A stretch of 64,000 bases of DNA from JAWXCE01 sp033764775 (lineage in GTDB: Bacteria; Pseudomonadota; Alphaproteobacteria; Rhizobiales; Rhodomicrobiaceae). Where the stretch lies: the NCBI GenBank assembly GCA_033764775.1, contig JANRIQ010000018.1, forward strand, positions 332,796 through 396,795, in the 5' to 3' direction. Numbering within the stretch: position 1 is the stretch's first letter; every line of letters begins with the position of its first letter. Shown here one piece after another: positions 61,323-64,000 of the stretch. The notes under the pieces are model-generated. The model saw nothing but the letters and a program-made list of their open reading frames with translations. It was not told where the DNA came from and made no database searches. The translations under genes and the position numbers were made by a program.

Positions 61323-62837
61323 ATGCGCATCGAACCCGCCTTCGAGGACTTCCGCCGCGCCTACGACAACGGCGAGCCGCAAGTGGTGTGGGCGCGGCTC
61401 GTCTCCGATCTGGAGACGCCGGTCTCCGCCATGCTGAAGCTCGCCCACGACCGGCCGATGAGCTTTCTCCTCGAGTCGGTCGAGGGCGGCGCAGCGCGCG
61501 GGCGCTACTCCATCCTCGGCTTCGCGCCCGACGTGATCTGGCGCTGCCACGGCGAGAAAGCTGAGATCAACACGCAGGTCGCCGCCAAGCCCGAGGCTTT
61601 CAAACCCTGCAAAAAGCCGCCGCTCGCGGCCTTACGCGACCTGCTCGACGCGTCGCGCATCGACCTGCCGCGCGGGCTGCCGCCCATGTCGGCGGGCGTG
61701 TTCGGCTATATGGGCTACGACACGGTGCGCCTCGTGGAGCGTCTGCCCGCGCCCAAGCCGGACCCGATCGGCGTGCCGGACGGCATTTTCTTGCGTCCCA
61801 CGATCATCGCCGTTTTCGACAGCGTGAAGGACGAACTGGCGGTTGTGACGCCGGTGCGCCGCCAGCCTCGTCTTTCCGCCAAAACCGCATACGCCCGCGC
61901 CGTCGATCGCATCTCAAGCGCCATCGACCAGTTGGACGCGCCTCTGCCTCGCGCCGCCGCACTGAACGGCGAGTTGAAATACGCCGTGCCCGCCTCGAAC
62001 ATCACCGAAAAGCAATATGTGAAAATGGTGAAGCGGGCGAAGGAGTATATCGCGGCGGGCGACGCCTTCCAGGTGGTGCTCAGCCAGCGGTTCTCCGCGC
62101 CGTTCACGCTGCCGCCGTTTGCGCTTTACCGGGCGCTGCGCCGCGTGAACCCCTCGCCGTACCTTTATTTTCTCAACTTCGGCGAGTTTGCGGTGGCCGG
62201 GTCCAGCCCCGAGATTTTGGTGAAGGTGAAGGACGGACAAGTGACGATCCGCCCGATTGCTGGCACCCGGCCGCGCGGCGCGACGCCCGAGGAAGACGAC
62301 CGCCTCAGCGAGGAGCTGCTCACCGACGAAAAAGAGCGCGCCGAACACCTGATGCTGGTCGATCTGGGGCGCAACGATGTCGGCCGTGTGGCGAAAACCG
62401 GCAGCGTGCGGGTGACCGACAGCTTCTTTCTCGAATATTACAGCCAGGTGATGCACATCGTCTCGAACGTCACCGGCGCGCTGGCCGAGCCGCACGACGC
62501 CATCGACGCGCTGATGGCGGGCTTCCCCGCGGGCACGGTCTCCGGCGCGCCCAAGGTGCGGGCGATGGAGATCATCGACGAGCTGGAGCCGGAAAAGCGC
62601 GGGCTGTACGCCGGTTGCGTCGGTTATTTCTCCGCTGGCGGCGAGATGGACACCTGCATCGTGCTGCGCACATCGCTCATCAAGGACGGCGTGATGCACG
62701 TGCAGGCCGGGGCCGGGATCGTGGCGGATTCGGTCGCCAAGTCCGAGCACACCGAGTGCATCAACAAGGCCAAGGCGCTGTTCCGTGCGGCGGAGGAGGC
62801 GGTGCGCTTCGCCAGCCAGCCCGGCCGCGGGCAATAA
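61323..62837 (+). CDS. trpE: anthranilate synthase component I
   Basis: First enzyme of tryptophan synthesis, making anthranilate from chorismate. The 504-residue protein has the LLES motif at 49-52, the tryptophan feedback site, and the catalytic segments GDAFQVVLSQRF, SPEILVKV, PIAGTRPRG, DLGRNDVGRV and GAGIVADSV. The amidotransferase component trpG, which commonly follows trpE, is not present here; an AT-rich gene begins three bases after the stop instead. Confidence 0.97.
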   Translation: MRIEPAFEDFRRAYDNGEPQVVWARLVSDLETPVSAMLKLAHDRPMSFLLESVEGGAARGRYSILGFAPDVIWRCHGEKAEINTQVAAKPEAFKPCKKPPLAALRDLLDASRIDLPRGLPPMSAGVFGYMGYDTVRLVERLPAPKPDPIGVPDGIFLRPTIIAVFDSVKDELAVVTPVRRQPRLSAKTAYARAVDRISSAIDQLDAPLPRAAALNGELKYAVPASNITEKQYVKMVKRAKEYIAAGDAFQVVLSQRFSAPFTLPPFALYRALRRVNPSPYLYFLNFGEFAVAGSSPEILVKVKDGQVTIRPIAGTRPRGATPEEDDRLSEELLTDEKERAEHLMLVDLGRNDVGRVAKTGSVRVTDSFFLEYYSQVMHIVSNVTGALAEPHDAIDALMAGFPAGTVSGAPKVRAMEIIDELEPEKRGLYAGCVGYFSAGGEMDTCIVLRTSLIKDGVMHVQAGAGIVADSVAKSEHTECINKAKALFRAAEEAVRFASQPGRGQ

Positions 62838-62840
62838 AAT

Positions 62841-63410
62841 ATGACAACATTTGTTTACAGTCGAGACCGCACTGCTATTCCCCATATTTATTTTTGGAAT
62901 GCTGCAAATCACTTATTTGAGGCAGGACAAAAGAGAGCTCCGGGATTTGGCTATCTTTATTTAGCAGGGATTGTGTTTTATGCCTTTTCTTTGGAATCAT
63001 TCTTAAATCATATAGGAAACCATTTCGGCGAAACTTGGTTTGATAAAAAAGATAGAACGCCGATCCGTAAAAAGCTAGAAAAAGTCCAAACACATTTAAA
63101 ATTAACGAATGCTTCGCCATGGACTGTCGTTGAAGAATTAATAGCCTTCAGAGATTTAGCCGCACATGGTAAAGATACGCCTTTACATGATCAGAAACAA
63201 ATTGAAGGTTCAGTCCCATATCTCGATCCCGTAAGTGAGTTTTTGCGGGCACCGTGGGAAGTTCGAGATATTGACAATGCCATCCGCATAAAATCAGAAA
63301 TTGAAACCGTTTTAAACACCTTAAACCATAAGCTGTATGGATTTGAATTCCCGTACGGAGCAAATGATTTTCAGGTCATTTCGACAATCGCAATTGACGG
63401 CGATAAATGA
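62841..63410 (+). CDS. AT-rich protein with a HEPN-like R-X4-H motif
   Basis: A 189-residue protein of no firmly assigned family. It is markedly AT-rich beside neighbours of two-thirds GC, indicating recent acquisition. The sequence is mostly helical, and FRDLAAHGKD at 103-112 gives Arg104-X4-His109, the catalytic motif of HEPN-type ribonucleases or HEPN-like dimers; a long helix with YAFSLESFLNHIG precedes it. HEPN domains often occur in toxin-antitoxin and phage-defence systems, but this short motif alone is suggestive, not proof. It starts three bases after trpE and overlaps the next gene by four bases. Confidence 0.8.
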   Translation: MTTFVYSRDRTAIPHIYFWNAANHLFEAGQKRAPGFGYLYLAGIVFYAFSLESFLNHIGNHFGETWFDKKDRTPIRKKLEKVQTHLKLTNASPWTVVEELIAFRDLAAHGKDTPLHDQKQIEGSVPYLDPVSEFLRAPWEVRDIDNAIRIKSEIETVLNTLNHKLYGFEFPYGANDFQVISTIAIDGDK

Positions 63411-63928
63411 AAACCGTCAGCCTATTCCGCCACGCCAAGTCGAGCTGGGAGGACGAGCGCCTGAAAGACTTCGACCGCCCGCTCAGCCCCCGCGGCGAGA
63501 AGGCGGCGGCGCGCATGGGCGCCTACATGGCGGCGAACGGCGTCGCGCCCGACCTCATCCTGTGCTCCTCCTCGTTGCGCACGCGGGCGACGCTGAAGCT
63601 GGCGCTGAAAAAATGGGATCGCGAGCCGAAAACGCTGTTCGAGGATGCGCTTTATCACGCGAGCGCGGGCGCCATGCTCACGATGCTGCGCGCCCTTCCG
63701 GCGAGCGTCGCGCATGTGATGATCGTCGGCCACAATCCGGGCCTGCACGCGCTGGCGCTCGATCTGTTCGGCGCAGGGGAGCGCGCAGCGATGCTGGCGG
63801 TTGCGCGCAAGTTCCCCACGGCGGCGCTGGCGCAGATCGAGTTCGGCATTGCCGACTGGCGGCGGTTAGGGGTCGGCGACGGGCGGCTCGCGCGCTTCGT
63901 GACGCCGAAAATGCTCGTGCGCGAATAG
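63407..63928 (+). CDS. sixA: SixA-type histidine phosphatase
   Basis: A 173-residue histidine phosphatase superfamily protein. LFRHAKSSW contains the RH signature with phosphohistidine His9, LILCSSSLRTRAT the second arginine, and IVGHNPGLH the second catalytic histidine. SixA proteins dephosphorylate histidine-phosphotransfer domains; physiological targets here are unknown. Base composition is again GC-rich. The start overlaps the stop of the AT-rich HEPN-like gene. Confidence 0.92.
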   Translation: MKTVSLFRHAKSSWEDERLKDFDRPLSPRGEKAAARMGAYMAANGVAPDLILCSSSLRTRATLKLALKKWDREPKTLFEDALYHASAGAMLTMLRALPASVAHVMIVGHNPGLHALALDLFGAGERAAMLAVARKFPTAALAQIEFGIADWRRLGVGDGRLARFVTPKMLVRE

Positions 63929-63960
63929 AATTGCCGCCGCGCTGGCGAATGTATATTTTT

Positions 63961-63981
63961 AAGCATACTTTATGTATGCTT
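63961..63981. promoter_or_regulatory. 8-bp palindrome before a truncated gene, candidate operator
   Basis: AAGCATAC (63961-63968) and GTATGCTT (63974-63981) are perfect reverse complements around TTTAT. The region is AT-rich. GAGGGG at 63982-63987 and an ATG at 63992 follow, so it lies directly before the start of a plus-strand gene cut off by the window edge; a repressor site is likely, as in autoregulated antitoxin operons, but this is inference. Confidence 0.5.
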
Positions 63982-63991
63982 GAGGGGCTTG

Positions 63992-64000
63992 ATGGAAACC
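63992..64000 (+). CDS. start of a gene truncated by the window edge
   Basis: ATG GAA ACC at the very end of the window, five bases after GAGGGG. Only three codons are visible, so nothing can be said of the product. Confidence 0.35.

Overview
The window is a GC-rich (roughly two-thirds G+C by eye) bacterial chromosome segment, densely packed, with many ATGA-type start/stop overlaps. Gene content and order point to Alphaproteobacteria, most likely Hyphomicrobiales (Rhizobiales). The supporting clusters are rpsF-rpsR-DUF2232-rplI-dnaB-alr-radA-cvpA-purF, guaB-MAPEG-rsmB-guaA, fabD-fabG-acpP-fabF-mltG-gmk, panB/TPR/bamB/der/holC, secG-pyrG-kdsA around tpiA, ppiD-trpE, and purM-purN beside hdaA, ppk and ppx. 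No rRNA, tRNA, CRISPR array or complete insertion sequence was seen. The species cannot be named from this.

Layout. 1-6.6 kb: ppx (cut by the window edge), ppk, hdaA and a DUF2066 protein on the minus strand, divergent from purM-purN. 6.6-12.6 kb, accessory: a minus-strand BLUF photoreceptor / membrane coiled-coil / OmpA-like cluster, a cytochrome P450, an AT-rich polytopic membrane protein (possible GT-C enzyme), and a convergent GT2-GtrA fusion. 12.8-19.4 kb: a small monooxygenase overlapping a molybdopterin oxidoreductase, two secreted proteins including a PQQ-type sugar dehydrogenase, an ArsR-AHSA1 fusion with a symmetric operator, and ndk. 19.5-25 kb: an ABC-F ATPase, a DM13 protein overlapping a new-looking eight-cysteine secreted protein, acylphosphatase, an unknown protein and a biotin carboxylase subunit. 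25-42 kb: pantothenate, outer-membrane assembly, ribosome assembly, GMP synthesis and fatty-acid synthesis genes. 42-52 kb: ribosomal proteins, replication, cell wall and purine genes. 52-64 kb: GNAT, kdsA, a DUF3311/symporter pair, pyrG, a small secreted protein, secG, tpiA, ppiD, trpE, an AT-rich HEPN-like gene and a SixA-type phosphatase.

How the genes work together. Most of the window is housekeeping: purine and pyrimidine nucleotides (purM, purN, purF, guaB, guaA, gmk, ndk, pyrG), membrane lipid precursors (the fab genes), envelope building (kdsA, mltG, alr, bamB, secG, ppiD), DNA replication and repair (dnaB, hdaA, holC, radA), and polyphosphate turnover (ppk, ppx). Small accessory genes are threaded into this framework.

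Most striking observations. (1) pyrG carries an in-frame TAG exactly at the codon for the conserved P-loop lysine, in an otherwise intact essential gene. (2) A small secreted protein has a perfectly mirror-symmetric cysteine spacing (3-3-6-11-6-3-3). (3) A BLUF blue-light sensor is co-directional with two membrane/envelope proteins. (4) An ArsR-AHSA1 fusion has three ACGT boxes phased at exactly 16 bp, a probable leaderless start, and a strong internal ribosome-binding site. (5) An AT-rich gene with an R-X4-H HEPN-type motif is inserted without any intergenic space between trpE and sixA.
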